45,092 nucleotides of DNA from Clostridium sp. (GCA_015058375.1 SVCK01000158.1:1-45092); one strand, 5' to 3'. Shown: positions 1-9,904, numbered from the stretch's first letter. Numbers and translations are program-made. Notes: generated from the sequence alone by a model not told the origin.

Positions 1-2011
1 GAAGTCTGTGCATCTTCTCACTATCAGTATCTAATCCTCTAGATTTAGATTCATAATGGTATAACTCAGCATATGGTGTAACTAAATTCAAATATCCTGC
101 TTTTCTTGCTTTCATACATAAATCCACATCATTATATGCTACTTTTAATTTTTCATTTAATCCACCAAGTTCATCAAACACATTTCTTCTCATCATTAAA
201 CATGCTCCTGTAACAGCCATAACATTTATCTTCATAAATAGTCTTCCCATATGACCGCCATCATATCTTCCAAGACCTTTTCCTAAATGTTCTGCAACTC
301 CACCTACACCTAGAACAACTCCAAAATGTTGTATTGTATCATCAATATAGTATAATTTCGCACCTACAGCACCTATTTCTTTTTTCTGAGCATGCATAAC
401 CATTTCTTCAATCCAGTTTTCACTTATAACTTCAGTATCATTATTTAGTAGAAGAATATAGTCTCCATCACTATTCTTAACTCCAAAATTATTTATTGCA
501 GAATAGTTAAATTCTCCATTCCACCTAACAACCTTAACTCTTGAATTTTTTTCAATTTCCTTATAGTAATCAAAAATTTCTGTTGTTGTACTATTATTTT
601 CAACAACTACTATTTCATAATTTTGATAAGTCGTTTTAGTTAAAATTGAATCAATACATGTTTTTAATGTTTTCTTTTCGTCCTTATTAGGTATAATTAT
701 GGATACTTTTTTGTTTTCCTTTATATCATAACTTACTCTATAGCATCCGTTAAACCTACCATGTTCTACTTTTCCTTCTTCACCAATTCTCTTTAAGTGA
801 GCTTCAAGAGCACGTCTTCCTGCTTCAATTGTATAACTCTTTTGTCCCATACCTCCTGCTGTTGAACCTCTATGAACTCTCCAATGATATAAAACTTTAG
901 GTACATGATATACTTTCTTAGCTTGTTCTGTAAGTCTTAATATTATGTCATAGTCCTGGCTTCCATCAAAATCACTATTAAAATATCCTACTCTATCTAA
1001 AAGATCCTTTGAGAACATTGAGAAGTGACAAATATAATTACAATTTCTAAAAGTATCTGGAGCCCAATCTGGCTTAAAATGTGGATCAAAATACTCTAAT
1101 TCAAACTCATCAATCTTATCTTCATCACAGTATATAAACTCAACATCTCTATCTTCATTTAATACTTTTACATATTCATACAGAACATCTTCAGTTAATA
1201 TGTCATCATGATCTAATAAAGCCACATATTCTCCAGTTACAAGTTTTAACGCTTCATTAGTATTTCCTGATATCATATAATTTTCTTTTAAATATTCTAC
1301 TTTAATTCTAGAATCAAGTTCTTCATATTCCTTTAACCTTTTTAATGTCTCTTCACTTGTACTAGCTCCATCAGCAATACAAAGTTCCCAATTTTCATAG
1401 CTTTGGTTTCTAACAGAATCTACTACTTTATTTAAAAAGTTAATCTTTGTATTATAAGTTGGGATAATTACACTTATTTTAGGTTCATATTCAAATTTAT
1501 GATTTCTTTGTCTTTCTAGCTCATCTTCAGTTACAAACCTCTCTCTTATCCACTTATCATACTCTATATTATTTTCCATACCAGCTGTAAATTTATTTCT
1601 AGCCTTATGATATGTAGCTTTTAAACCATAACTATTAACTTCATTAATAACCTTCTTCAAGTTATTAATATTCATCATCTTTAATGCTTTTTTTAACTTA
1701 GCAGTAACATCTTTTTTGTTGAATTCCTTAGGCTTAACCTTAACTTCAACAGTTTCATCTTCACATTCAATAACAATATTTATGTTATTTTTATTTATTG
1801 TTGTAATACTAAATCCAGCATCCTCTGCCCCTGCTTCTTTATTGAACTTATTATAAATATCTATTCTTTTTTCAGTTGAAACACTTGCATTTTCATCACC
1901 TAAAACGTTAAACTTTATGGACTTTAGATTATGTTTATACGCCCATCCTTTTATTATTACCTTATCATCCTGTATATCTACTACATCTATACAGTATTCT
2001 AACTTAGACAT
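1..2011 (-). CDS. Two-domain GT2 glycosyltransferase, 3' end outside window
   Basis: My own translation gives about 670 residues from an ATG at 2011 with no stop before the window edge, so the C-terminus is missing. An N-terminal beta-rich module carries a GWA motif near residue 22. The first GT-A domain starts near residue 178 (PKISVIIPTYN) and has a DHDD metal motif at 267-270 and a later SQDYD motif. A second GT-A domain (VSIIIPNKDE, then LLLNNDTE) follows, with the NDVDLCMKARKAGY acceptor-site motif. Both domains look intact, so it probably transfers sugars to a lipid-linked glycan at the cytoplasmic membrane face, perhaps alternating two linkages. It lies 21 bases after its paralogue and belongs to the ABC-exported polysaccharide cluster. 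Acceptor and sugar cannot be told from sequence. Confidence 0.9.
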   Translation of the reverse strand, partial: MSKLEYCIDVVDIQDDKVIIKGWAYKHNLKSIKFNVLGDENASVSTEKRIDIYNKFNKEAGAEDAGFSITTINKNNINIVIECEDETVEVKVKPKEFNKKDVTAKLKKALKMMNINNLKKVINEVNSYGLKATYHKARNKFTAGMENNIEYDKWIRERFVTEDELERQRNHKFEYEPKISVIIPTYNTKINFLNKVVDSVRNQSYENWELCIADGASTSEETLKRLKEYEELDSRIKVEYLKENYMISGNTNEALKLVTGEYVALLDHDDILTEDVLYEYVKVLNEDRDVEFIYCDEDKIDEFELEYFDPHFKPDWAPDTFRNCNYICHFSMFSKDLLDRVGYFNSDFDGSQDYDIILRLTEQAKKVYHVPKVLYHWRVHRGSTAGGMGQKSYTIEAGRRALEAHLKRIGEEGKVEHGRFNGCYRVSYDIKENKKVSIIIPNKDEKKTLKTCIDSILTKTTYQNYEIVVVENNSTTTEIFDYYKEIEKNSRVKVVRWNGEFNYSAINNFGVKNSDGDYILLLNNDTEVISENWIEEMVMHAQKKEIGAVGAKLYYIDDTIQHFGVVLGVGGVAEHLGKGLGRYDGGHMGRLFMKINVMAVTGACLMMRRNVFDELGGLNEKLKVAYNDVDLCMKARKAGYLNLVTPYAELYHYESKSRGLDTDSEKMHRL

Positions 2012-2032
2012 TTTTTATCACCATACTTTTAT

Positions 2033-4105
2033 TTATATTCTTAATGAAAAATCTTCTCTTTCCTTTGTAAGATTATCATTATAATAAGGATCTCTTTTCC
2101 ATAATCCCCACATTTCTTTAAAACGCTTTACTTCATTATTAAATCGTTTCACTTTTTCTGGACTATCCTCTATTCCTCTTGATTTTGATTCATAATGATA
2201 CATTTCTATAAAAGGATTAAAAATAATTAAATATCCTTTTTGTCTTACTCTCAAACAAAAATCAACATCATTAAATGCTACTGGGTACTTTTCATCTAAT
2301 CCATTTATTTCTTTAAAAATACTCCTCTTAATCATAAGACAAGCTGCTGTAACTGCACTTAAATTTTGAACTACTTTTAATCTTCCTGCATATCCATCAT
2401 CTACTCTATCAAAGCGACCATGAGAATGTCCTGCAACTGAATTCAATCCAATTATTACTCCAGCATGCTGAATAGAATCATCTGGATAATATAATTTTAC
2501 CCCTGTTATTCCTACATCCTTTCTTTGAGTATACATAAGCATTTCTTCAATCCAGTTAGATGTAATAATTTCAATATCATTATTTAATAAAACGACAAAT
2601 TCACCTTTAGTATGTTTAAATGCGAAATTATTTATTGCAGAATAGTTAAATCCTTCTTTCCAAGTAATTACCTTTACCTTTTCTAACTTTTCAATCTCTT
2701 TGTAATAATCAAATATTTCATCACTAACACTATTGTTTTCCACTACAATAATCTCATAATTACTATAAGTACTTTTTTCAATTATAGAATCTATACACTT
2801 CTTTAGTGATTCTTTTTCATCCTTATTTGGAATTATTATAGAAACCAAAGGATTACCTTTAATTTCATAATTAACCTTATAAGTCCCTTCTATCAATCCA
2901 TTTTCAACTATTCCTTTTTCATGCATTCTATCTATATGTTGACTTATAATAACCTTATCTAAATCTGTATTTTTAGTTTTAAATATATTATTTACGCCTT
3001 TATCTTTACTATGATATAAGACTTTTGATATGTGTCCTATATTTGAAGTGCTTTCTGATGCTAATAAATATAACTCATATTCATTTCTTATTTTATAATC
3101 AAAGTTAATTATCTCTTTCCTTATAAAAGCTAAATGTCCTATATAATTATAACTATTTAATAGATCAGGCGACCAATCTGGCTTGAAATGTGGATTTGAA
3201 AACTTTCTTCCCATTTCATCAACAGTATCCTCATCTGAGTAAACAAAATCTACTCTTTGATTTTCATTTATATAATTAACCACTTCATATAAAGCATTTA
3301 ATTCTAATATATCACCACTTAAAACTGTTGATATATAATCTCCTTTTGCATTTCTAATAACTTTATTTATATCATTTTCAATTTCTGCAAAACATATATC
3401 ATGTTTAAATTTCTCAATAATTCCTAACAGTGCATTTTTATCTATTATGTTTTCACTTACTAAAGCAACTTCTACATTTTTATACGTTTGTTTGCTAATT
3501 GATTCTATTGTAGAAGATAATGAATCAACATTACTTTCATTAACTAAAACTACAAGATATATTTTCACTTCATCATTAAATTTATGCTTCCTTTGCAGTG
3601 AAAGTTCACTGTCTTTAACTCTATTTTTTATAATCCAATCCTTATATTGAATATTTTTTATTCTATGCGGAAATAGTATATTTTTTATTTTTCTTAATGT
3701 ATATATAAGTCCATAGTCTTTAATTTGTCTAATTATTTTAACTATATTTTGAGGATAAATTATAGTTAAAAATCTGCCTATTTTATCTGATAATGTATTA
3801 GCTTTATATTCCCCTTTACTAGTCACTTTACAAACTATATCTTCATCTTCTGTAAAAAACCTCAGTTTTATTTTTTTATCATAAGGCACAGTAATTACAA
3901 ATCCTGAATTTAATGCATTGTTCGCTTCGTTAAAGTGATGATATATATCATATCTTTCAATAACATCCCTATTTATTATTTTTTTATTTAAAGCTTCTAT
4001 TTCTACCTTCTTATTCTTTTCGTCACAAGCCCATCCTGAAATGACTACTTGAGTTTTTTCATCATTACTCTCAACACTATCTATGCAAAATCTTATACTT
4101 TTCAA
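2033..4105 (-). CDS. Two-domain GT2 glycosyltransferase with a degenerate first domain
   Basis: The protein has 690 residues and a TTG start preceded by AGGTGG. It is a paralogue of the neighbouring partial gene, with the same N-terminal GWA module (residues 1-90), a linker and two GT-A-like domains. The second domain (about 418-640) is canonical: VSIIIPNKDE, LLNNDIE at 506-512 and NDVDFCLRVRQKGY near 612. The first domain (about 181-370) aligns with the paralogue but has lost its key motifs. DHDD is replaced by LSGD (262-265), the NTN/ALK region is eroded, and the SQDYD and HWRVH motifs are missing. I infer that only the C-terminal domain is catalytic and the first serves structure or acceptor binding. 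It is probably co-transcribed with the wzm/wzt pair upstream. Confidence 0.9.
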   Translation of the reverse strand: MKSIRFCIDSVESNDEKTQVVISGWACDEKNKKVEIEALNKKIINRDVIERYDIYHHFNEANNALNSGFVITVPYDKKIKLRFFTEDEDIVCKVTSKGEYKANTLSDKIGRFLTIIYPQNIVKIIRQIKDYGLIYTLRKIKNILFPHRIKNIQYKDWIIKNRVKDSELSLQRKHKFNDEVKIYLVVLVNESNVDSLSSTIESISKQTYKNVEVALVSENIIDKNALLGIIEKFKHDICFAEIENDINKVIRNAKGDYISTVLSGDILELNALYEVVNYINENQRVDFVYSDEDTVDEMGRKFSNPHFKPDWSPDLLNSYNYIGHLAFIRKEIINFDYKIRNEYELYLLASESTSNIGHISKVLYHSKDKGVNNIFKTKNTDLDKVIISQHIDRMHEKGIVENGLIEGTYKVNYEIKGNPLVSIIIPNKDEKESLKKCIDSIIEKSTYSNYEIIVVENNSVSDEIFDYYKEIEKLEKVKVITWKEGFNYSAINNFAFKHTKGEFVVLLNNDIEIITSNWIEEMLMYTQRKDVGITGVKLYYPDDSIQHAGVIIGLNSVAGHSHGRFDRVDDGYAGRLKVVQNLSAVTAACLMIKRSIFKEINGLDEKYPVAFNDVDFCLRVRQKGYLIIFNPFIEMYHYESKSRGIEDSPEKVKRFNNEVKRFKEMWGLWKRDPYYNDNLTKEREDFSLRI

Positions 4106-4150
4106 ACGTAAGCCACCTTCTCTTTTAATAATTAGAGTAAGTATAAAAAC

Positions 4151-5368
4151 TTACTCTATTACTTTCCACTCGTGATTTATATAAAATTTTCCTTCAGACA
4201 TATATTTATTAGATATTCTAAATTCACATGCGCACTGCTTATAGTCTAAATTAACTAAACTTTCATCCGTAAAAATCCCAACATCTACAGTATACTTTCC
4301 ACCCATTAAAGGCATTTTAGGAATTCTATATACTACCTTATGTCTTCCAAAAGTACTTGGTATTTCAACTTTTTCCAAATATGTATTTGGCCCAAAAATA
4401 TACTCCCTTCCTGGTGTATATATTGCTGCTCCCAAAAGGAATCCTTCAATATTTTCTTTATATATATCATAAGTAACTTGTACTTCAATATCATCAAAAG
4501 TTTGAATTTTATCCTTTGATATTTCAACTTTCGCTATTGATGCTAAAATATCTTCATCAACTGGGACTCTAAATTGTCCGTCATTTTTAACTTCTTCAAC
4601 CTTCTTAAGTCTTACATCTGACTTATTATCAGTTTCTCCATATTTCATAAAGTCTTCATACAAATCACCAATTTCTCCTGATTCACCTTGAGCTCTAATA
4701 ACTCCATCTTTAATCCATATAGCCTTATTACAAAATCTCTTTATTTGTTCAGTAGCATGTGATACAAATAAAATAGTTGTTCCATTTTCCTTTAAGCTTT
4801 TCATTTTATCTATACACTTCATTTGGAATCTAGTATCTCCAACTGCTAATGCTTCATCTACTATTAATATATCAGGATCTACATTAATTGCAACAGCAAA
4901 TGCTAATCTTGCAAACATACCACTAGAATATACTTTTACAGGTTGATTTATAAAATCTCCAATATCAGCAAATTCAATTATTCCATTTATTCTAGTATCC
5001 ATTTCTTCTTTTGTATATCCCATCATAGTTCCATTAAGATATATATTTTCTATTCCTGTATATTCCATATTGAATCCAGCACCTAATTCCAATATAGCCG
5101 CTATCTTCCCATTAATAACCAACTCTCCTGATGTTGGTGTTAAAACTCCTGTAATCAATTTAAGTAAAGTTGATTTTCCAGAACCATTCTTTCCTAAAAT
5201 TCCAATAGCATCTCCCTTTTCAACCTCAAAAGTCAATCCATTTAGCGCTGTGAACTCTCTATGATAGCACTTTTTTCTTATTGACAGTGTTTCTTTTAAT
5301 CTATCTACTGGTTTATCATATATGTTATATTTTTTCACTAAATTCTTTACACTTATCATTGCACTCAT
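4151..5368 (-). CDS. wzt: Polysaccharide ABC transporter ATP-binding protein (Wzt/TagH type)
   Basis: A 405-residue ATPase that energises export of a finished lipid-linked polysaccharide across the cytoplasmic membrane with the adjacent permease. The nucleotide-binding domain spans about 1-245, with Walker A GKNGSGKST (59-67), signature YSSGMFARLAF, Walker B ILIVDEAL and switch His in LFVSHA. The region 265-405 is an extra beta-rich domain of the Wzt C-terminal type, which in O-antigen exporters recognises the polymer's non-reducing end. TagH-type ATPases usually lack this form, so the exported glycan may carry a specific terminal structure. The start is ATG at 5368 after GAGG, and the gene begins 13 bases after wzm. 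Confidence 0.93.
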   Translation of the reverse strand: MSAMISVKNLVKKYNIYDKPVDRLKETLSIRKKCYHREFTALNGLTFEVEKGDAIGILGKNGSGKSTLLKLITGVLTPTSGELVINGKIAAILELGAGFNMEYTGIENIYLNGTMMGYTKEEMDTRINGIIEFADIGDFINQPVKVYSSGMFARLAFAVAINVDPDILIVDEALAVGDTRFQMKCIDKMKSLKENGTTILFVSHATEQIKRFCNKAIWIKDGVIRAQGESGEIGDLYEDFMKYGETDNKSDVRLKKVEEVKNDGQFRVPVDEDILASIAKVEISKDKIQTFDDIEVQVTYDIYKENIEGFLLGAAIYTPGREYIFGPNTYLEKVEIPSTFGRHKVVYRIPKMPLMGGKYTVDVGIFTDESLVNLDYKQCACEFRISNKYMSEGKFYINHEWKVIE

Positions 5369-5381
5369 AATAAATACCTCT

Positions 5382-6383
5382 TTATATTACATCTGAAAAA
5401 TGTGGTTTTAACTTATTAAACATCTTTACACCTAAACATAGTATAGTGAAACAGACTAACCAAAAATATAATGTCAAATAAGGTCTTTGCCAAAAAAATA
5501 TTTTATCTACAAATGCATCTCTGTAACCTACTACTATATAATATAAAGGATTAAGTTTAAACACAATTCTTGCCCATTCTGGTACTGCTGTCAAACGCCA
5601 TCCAATAGGAGTAAACCAGAATCCAACACTTAAAATCACACTTATTATTTGACCTAAATCTCTAAAAAATAATATAACTGATGATGTAAATATGCTCACT
5701 GCATAAACAAAAATTATCATTGCTCCAGAATAATATACAAACTGTATTGTATATAAATCTGGTTTTATTCCATATAAAGATGTAATCAAATATATGAATA
5801 ATATGAAGAATGCATGTACGAACAACGCCGCAATGATTTTTACCGCAGGCAATACTTCTATTTTAAATACTACCTTCTTAACTAAATAACTATATTCTAA
5901 AAATACATTGCTTGTTGATGGAAAAGATTCTGAGAAAAAAAACCAAGGAATAATACCGCATATAAACCATATTATATATGGAATATTTCCTATAGATTCC
6001 TGTTTAAATGCCACTTGAAAAACGAACCAATATACAATAATAGTAACTAATGGATGAATAAATCCCCATACAATTCCCAAATATGATGATGCAAATTTGT
6101 TTTTAAAATCATTCTTTGATAATGTTTTTATTAATGTTGTATTTTTAAAAGTTATATTTAAAAATTTTACAACTTGTTTAAATTCACAAGCAGAAACTGA
6201 AAGCATCCATCCTAAAAATAATGATAATGCTATCATAAAAAACATATATAATTTAATATTCACAAAAATGCCAACCTTATTTTCCTGAACATTATAATAA
6301 TGTATAAATAACATAGATAATAGAACTGTACTCACTACTGTACAAACTATATTAAATACTCTCTTTTTCAATTCGCTTTTCAT
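5382..6383 (-). CDS. wzm: Polysaccharide ABC transporter permease (Wzm/TagG type, ABC-2)
   Basis: A 333-residue integral membrane permease partnering the downstream ATPase. The ABC-2 core starts near residue 85 (a KNDFKNKFASSYLG segment typical of TagG/Wzm) and has about six membrane spans. Ahead of it are roughly 80 residues with two extra hydrophobic segments (about 9-27 and 45-65), which ordinary Wzm/TagG proteins lack. I place the start at the ATG at 6383 because AGGAG sits six bases upstream. An in-frame ATG at 6410 would overlap the preceding gene and has no ribosome-binding site. It follows the initiating sugar transferase gene by 16 bases. Confidence 0.92.
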   Translation of the reverse strand: MKSELKKRVFNIVCTVVSTVLLSMLFIHYYNVQENKVGIFVNIKLYMFFMIALSLFLGWMLSVSACEFKQVVKFLNITFKNTTLIKTLSKNDFKNKFASSYLGIVWGFIHPLVTIIVYWFVFQVAFKQESIGNIPYIIWFICGIIPWFFFSESFPSTSNVFLEYSYLVKKVVFKIEVLPAVKIIAALFVHAFFILFIYLITSLYGIKPDLYTIQFVYYSGAMIIFVYAVSIFTSSVILFFRDLGQIISVILSVGFWFTPIGWRLTAVPEWARIVFKLNPLYYIVVGYRDAFVDKIFFWQRPYLTLYFWLVCFTILCLGVKMFNKLKPHFSDVI

Positions 6384-6399
6384 CTTTTTCTCCTTTTCA

Positions 6400-7797
6400 T
6401 TAATATGCATTGTTATTAATAAACCCTTTAAAAAATGTTAGGAATATTATTTTTATGTCTAATGTAAGGCTCCAATTTTCTATATAATAAATATCACATT
6501 CTATTCTCTTCTCTATGGATGTATCTCCTCTCCATCCATTAACTTGAGCCCATCCTGTAATTCCTGGTCTCACTTGATGTTTTACCATATACTTTGGTAT
6601 TTCATCTTTAAATTTTTCAACATAATAAGGTCTTTCTGGTCTTGGTCCTATAAGACTCATGTCGCCCTTTAAAACATTAAAAAATTGAGGTAATTCATCA
6701 ATGCTAGTCTTCCTTATGAAAGTTCCTATTTTAGTTTTTCTAGGATCATTTTTAACTGTCCAATCTTTCTTTTCTTCATTTGGATCTTGAACTCTCATAC
6801 TTCTAAATTTATACATTGTAAAAGTCTTTCTATTAAGTCCAACTCTTTCCTGCTTAAATATTAAAGGTCCTTCTGATGTTGTCTTCACTAATATAGCCAC
6901 AATCAGCATTATTGGTGAAAAAATTATAATTGCTACTAATGAACCAATAATATCAACAGTTCTCTTTATAAACTTATTAAGTATATTATCTAAAGGAATA
7001 TATCTCATATTAATTAAAGGAATACCGCCAATTTCTTCTACATAAGGCTTTGCTGGAAGATATTTGTAGTAACCTGGTATTATCTGAGCTCTTATACCCA
7101 ATTTTTCACAAATTGCTATTATATTTTTAAGTTTGTCATACTCCTTCATTTCCAAGGTAATAATTATTTCATCTATATCTCTGTTTTTACTTAAATATTC
7201 ATCTAAATCTGATAATTTTCCTAAATAATCAAGTTCTTTAGGACTATATCCCAAATCATCAAATAATCCTAAAACATTATATCCCCAATGTTTATTTTCT
7301 TTTATTAACTTAAGAAATCTAGTAGTTCCTTCACTATAACCTACAAATACTGTATATTTAACATTTAATCCTCTTTTTCTAGCTCTTCTCATAAAAGTTC
7401 TTATTAATATTCTCTCTACGCTAGTAAATATAGTTAAAACAAAGAAAAATATAATAAGCACAGCTCTAGAATAGTCTATTTGTTTTGTTAAAAATAAAAG
7501 TCCTGTAAAAACTAATATTCCTAACAAATTGGCAGTTATTATATTTGCTATTTCATTACTTATAAAAACCATTCTTTCACTACTATACAATCTTTTAAAA
7601 TTATATATCAAGATATATATAGGAATCATTATAATTACTGGAATCAAATACTCTCTAAATGATAGTAATCCTCCCTCTATATTCATAATTCCACTATGTA
7701 TTCTTATATACCATGTCAATAGAAAGGAAAATACCATTACAACAGCATCTATAAACACTATGGCATTATTAATTAATTTTTGATTTTGTTTTATCAT
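6400..7797 (-). CDS. Initiating polyprenyl-phosphate sugar-1-phosphate transferase (WbaP/CpsE-like)
   Basis: A 465-residue membrane enzyme that loads the first sugar phosphate onto undecaprenyl phosphate. There are about four hydrophobic segments in residues 10-125. A Rossmann-like CoA-binding-type middle domain covers 145-260. A fifth membrane segment lies near 278-300, and the catalytic bacterial sugar transferase domain reaches the end. Visible signatures include KFRSMR, DELPQFFNVLKGDMSLIGPRP and RPGITGWAQVNGWRGDT. Length and architecture match full-length WbaP/CpsE, unlike the short version at 39586-40239. The substrate is often glucose or galactose phosphate, but sequence alone does not decide it. 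ATG at 7797 has AGAGG upstream. It lies three bases after the GT2 gene. Confidence 0.93.
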   Translation of the reverse strand: MIKQNQKLINNAIVFIDAVVMVFSFLLTWYIRIHSGIMNIEGGLLSFREYLIPVIIMIPIYILIYNFKRLYSSERMVFISNEIANIITANLLGILVFTGLLFLTKQIDYSRAVLIIFFFVLTIFTSVERILIRTFMRRARKRGLNVKYTVFVGYSEGTTRFLKLIKENKHWGYNVLGLFDDLGYSPKELDYLGKLSDLDEYLSKNRDIDEIIITLEMKEYDKLKNIIAICEKLGIRAQIIPGYYKYLPAKPYVEEIGGIPLINMRYIPLDNILNKFIKRTVDIIGSLVAIIIFSPIMLIVAILVKTTSEGPLIFKQERVGLNRKTFTMYKFRSMRVQDPNEEKKDWTVKNDPRKTKIGTFIRKTSIDELPQFFNVLKGDMSLIGPRPERPYYVEKFKDEIPKYMVKHQVRPGITGWAQVNGWRGDTSIEKRIECDIYYIENWSLTLDIKIIFLTFFKGFINNNAY

Positions 7798-7800
7798 ATT

Positions 7801-8757
7801 CTATCCTCTCTTTAAAAGGTTCAATGTGTTTTTTAATAATTTTTTTTCAATATCTATATAATTAAATAAGTTATCTTTTAATTTTATCTTATTTACTTTT
7901 TTCTTAGTTGTTAAGCCTTCAAATACACCCTTTATGTAGTCTATTCCAAATCCTTTGATTAAAAAATATATCCACTTCACAATTATTCCTATAAAAATGA
8001 ACATAAAATTAAGTATAATCTGCGGTATAGGCATATTTTTAAAAATCAAATATATGTTATTTCTTGCAGCTAGCTTAACCTTAAATGAATTATGTCTGCT
8101 ACCACTTGTTGCACTTCCAATATGATATACTTTAGCTTTAGATGCATAGTAATTTTTATATCCATATACTCTTGCACGATACGATATATCCATATCTTCT
8201 AAATAGGCAAAAAAATTTTCATCAAACAGTCCTATTTTTTGCAAAATACTCTTTCGATATATAGCAGCACCTGCACACGAAGAAAAAACTTCTCTATCTT
8301 CATCGTATATTTCGCTTTGCTTACCATCACCTATTTTATTTCCCCATCCAAATAAAGTATACTCATCTCCAGCATCATCGATAATATTTCTTTCTCTAAA
8401 TCTAAGCATCTTACTACAACAAGAAAATATATTTTCATCTTTCTGTATACACTTATATAATTCCTCTAACCATCTTTCATCTAACTCTGTATCATTATTT
8501 AATAATGCTACAAAATCACTTTTACTGTTCCTAATTCCTTCATTTACAGCCTTACTAAATCCATAGTTTTCATTCAAACAAATTAAAGTAACTTTATCTT
8601 TAAAATTTTGTTCTATATACTCAATACTTCCATCTTTTGAATCATTATCAACAATTATTATTTCTTCTGGTTTTAAAGACTGTTTCATCAAACTATTCAT
8701 ACAGGTCTCTAAATATTTTTTTCCATTATAATTAGGAATCACTACTGAAACACCCAT
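7801..8757 (-). CDS. GT2 glycosyltransferase, rhamnosyltransferase-like
   Basis: A 318-residue GT-A enzyme opening with VSVVIPNYNGKKYLETC, with LLNNDTE as the metal-binding motif and FFAYLEDMDISYRARVYGYK as the acceptor/catalytic region. An amphipathic or membrane-associated stretch lies near 245-270 (ILNFMFIFIGIIVKWIYFL). The overall form resembles WbbL/RfbF-type rhamnosyltransferases, and dTDP-sugar genes lie directly upstream. I therefore infer, but cannot prove, a deoxyhexose donor. The start is ATG at 8757 with AGGAG nine bases upstream. A hairpin at 8787-8825 separates it from rfbB and may reduce read-through. Confidence 0.88.
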   Translation of the reverse strand: MGVSVVIPNYNGKKYLETCMNSLMKQSLKPEEIIIVDNDSKDGSIEYIEQNFKDKVTLICLNENYGFSKAVNEGIRNSKSDFVALLNNDTELDERWLEELYKCIQKDENIFSCCSKMLRFRERNIIDDAGDEYTLFGWGNKIGDGKQSEIYDEDREVFSSCAGAAIYRKSILQKIGLFDENFFAYLEDMDISYRARVYGYKNYYASKAKVYHIGSATSGSRHNSFKVKLAARNNIYLIFKNMPIPQIILNFMFIFIGIIVKWIYFLIKGFGIDYIKGVFEGLTTKKKVNKIKLKDNLFNYIDIEKKLLKNTLNLLKRG

Positions 8758-8786
8758 ATATAATTTCTCCTATATTCTTATAAAAT

Positions 8787-8825
8787 GTTATGGCTGTGGA
8801 AATAAAAATCCTCCACAGTCATAAC
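8787..8825 (-). terminator. Hairpin after rfbB, possible terminator
   Basis: Arms at 8787-8800 and 8812-8825 pair over 14 positions with one mismatch, around an 11-base loop. Reading the minus strand the stem is followed by ATTTTAT, a modest T tract. It may end or attenuate the rfbC-rfbB transcript before the glycosyltransferase genes. Confidence 0.6.
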
Positions 8826-8851
8826 ACTTTAATAAATTCACATATTACTTC

Positions 8852-9904
8852 TTATTTGTACATCTTTTCATAGTATTTTTGATAATCACCTGATGTAACA
8901 TTATTCATCCATTCTTTATGATCTAAATACCATTTTATAGTCTTTTCTATTCCTACTTCAAAAGTAGTTTCAGGATACCATCCTAAATCTGCCTTTATCT
9001 TATCTGGTGCTATACCATATCTTCTATCATGTCCTTTTCTATCTTCAACATATTTAATTAAGTTTTCAGTAACTTCCTTATCTACGTTTTCATTTATATA
9101 TGATATAACTTTCTTAACTATTTGAATATTAGTTCTTTCATTGTGTCCACCTACATTATAAACTTCACCAAGAACTCCTTGTCTAACAACCATGTCTATA
9201 GCTTTACAATGATCTTCAACAAATAACCAATCTCTAACGTTTAATCCATCACCATAAACAGGTAAATCTCTATGAGCTAAGCAATTGTTTATTAATAATG
9301 GTATTAATTTTTCAGGGAATTGATAAGGTCCATAATTATTTGAACATCTTGTTATGTTAATTGGCATTTTAAAAGTATCTCCATATGCCTTAACCATAAA
9401 ATCAGCTGATGCCTTACTTGCTGAATATGGACTATGTGGATCTAATGGAGTAGTTTCCATGAAATATCCTGTATCTCCTAATGAACCATAAACTTCATCA
9501 GTTGAAACTTGAAGATATTTAACTCCTTCTTTCCATCCATTTTCTTCTGTATACCATGCATCTTTAGCACAATTTAAAAGATTAACAGTTCCCATTACAT
9601 TTGTCTTTGCAAATATTTCTGGTTCTCTTATACTTCTATCAACATGTGATTCTGCCGCAAAGTTTACTACATAATCAAAGTTATATTCATTAAATAATTT
9701 TGTAACTAAATCATGATCACAAATATTCCCTTGAACAAATACATGATTAGGATTATTTTCTACTTCCTTTAAGTTTTCTAAGTTACCTGCATAAGTTAAT
9801 GCATCAAGATTAATTATTTTTACATCATCATATTTATTTAACATGTATAAAACAAAGTTTGAGCCTATAAAGCCAGCTCCGCCTGTTACTAAGTATGTTT
9901 TCAT
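8852..9904 (-). CDS. rfbB: dTDP-glucose 4,6-dehydratase
   Basis: A 350-residue extended short-chain dehydrogenase that converts dTDP-glucose to dTDP-4-keto-6-deoxyglucose, the second step of dTDP-rhamnose synthesis. The NAD-binding motif TGGAGFIGSN is at 7-16, STDEVYG at 134-140 supplies the Asp-Glu dehydration pair, and the YSASK motif (Tyr160, Lys164) is intact. The family-typical YGPYQFPEKL follows. The length matches the family. It lies 17 bases downstream of rfbC. The two other genes of the rhamnose pathway (rfbA, rfbD) are not in this window. Confidence 0.97.
   Translation of the reverse strand: MKTYLVTGGAGFIGSNFVLYMLNKYDDVKIINLDALTYAGNLENLKEVENNPNHVFVQGNICDHDLVTKLFNEYNFDYVVNFAAESHVDRSIREPEIFAKTNVMGTVNLLNCAKDAWYTEENGWKEGVKYLQVSTDEVYGSLGDTGYFMETTPLDPHSPYSASKASADFMVKAYGDTFKMPINITRCSNNYGPYQFPEKLIPLLINNCLAHRDLPVYGDGLNVRDWLFVEDHCKAIDMVVRQGVLGEVYNVGGHNERTNIQIVKKVISYINENVDKEVTENLIKYVEDRKGHDRRYGIAPDKIKADLGWYPETTFEVGIEKTIKWYLDHKEWMNNVTSGDYQKYYEKMYK

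Noticed and set aside
6384..6410. Upstream ATG of the permease gene
   Set aside because: It overlaps the preceding gene and lacks a ribosome-binding site, whereas the ATG at 6383 has AGGAG at six bases.
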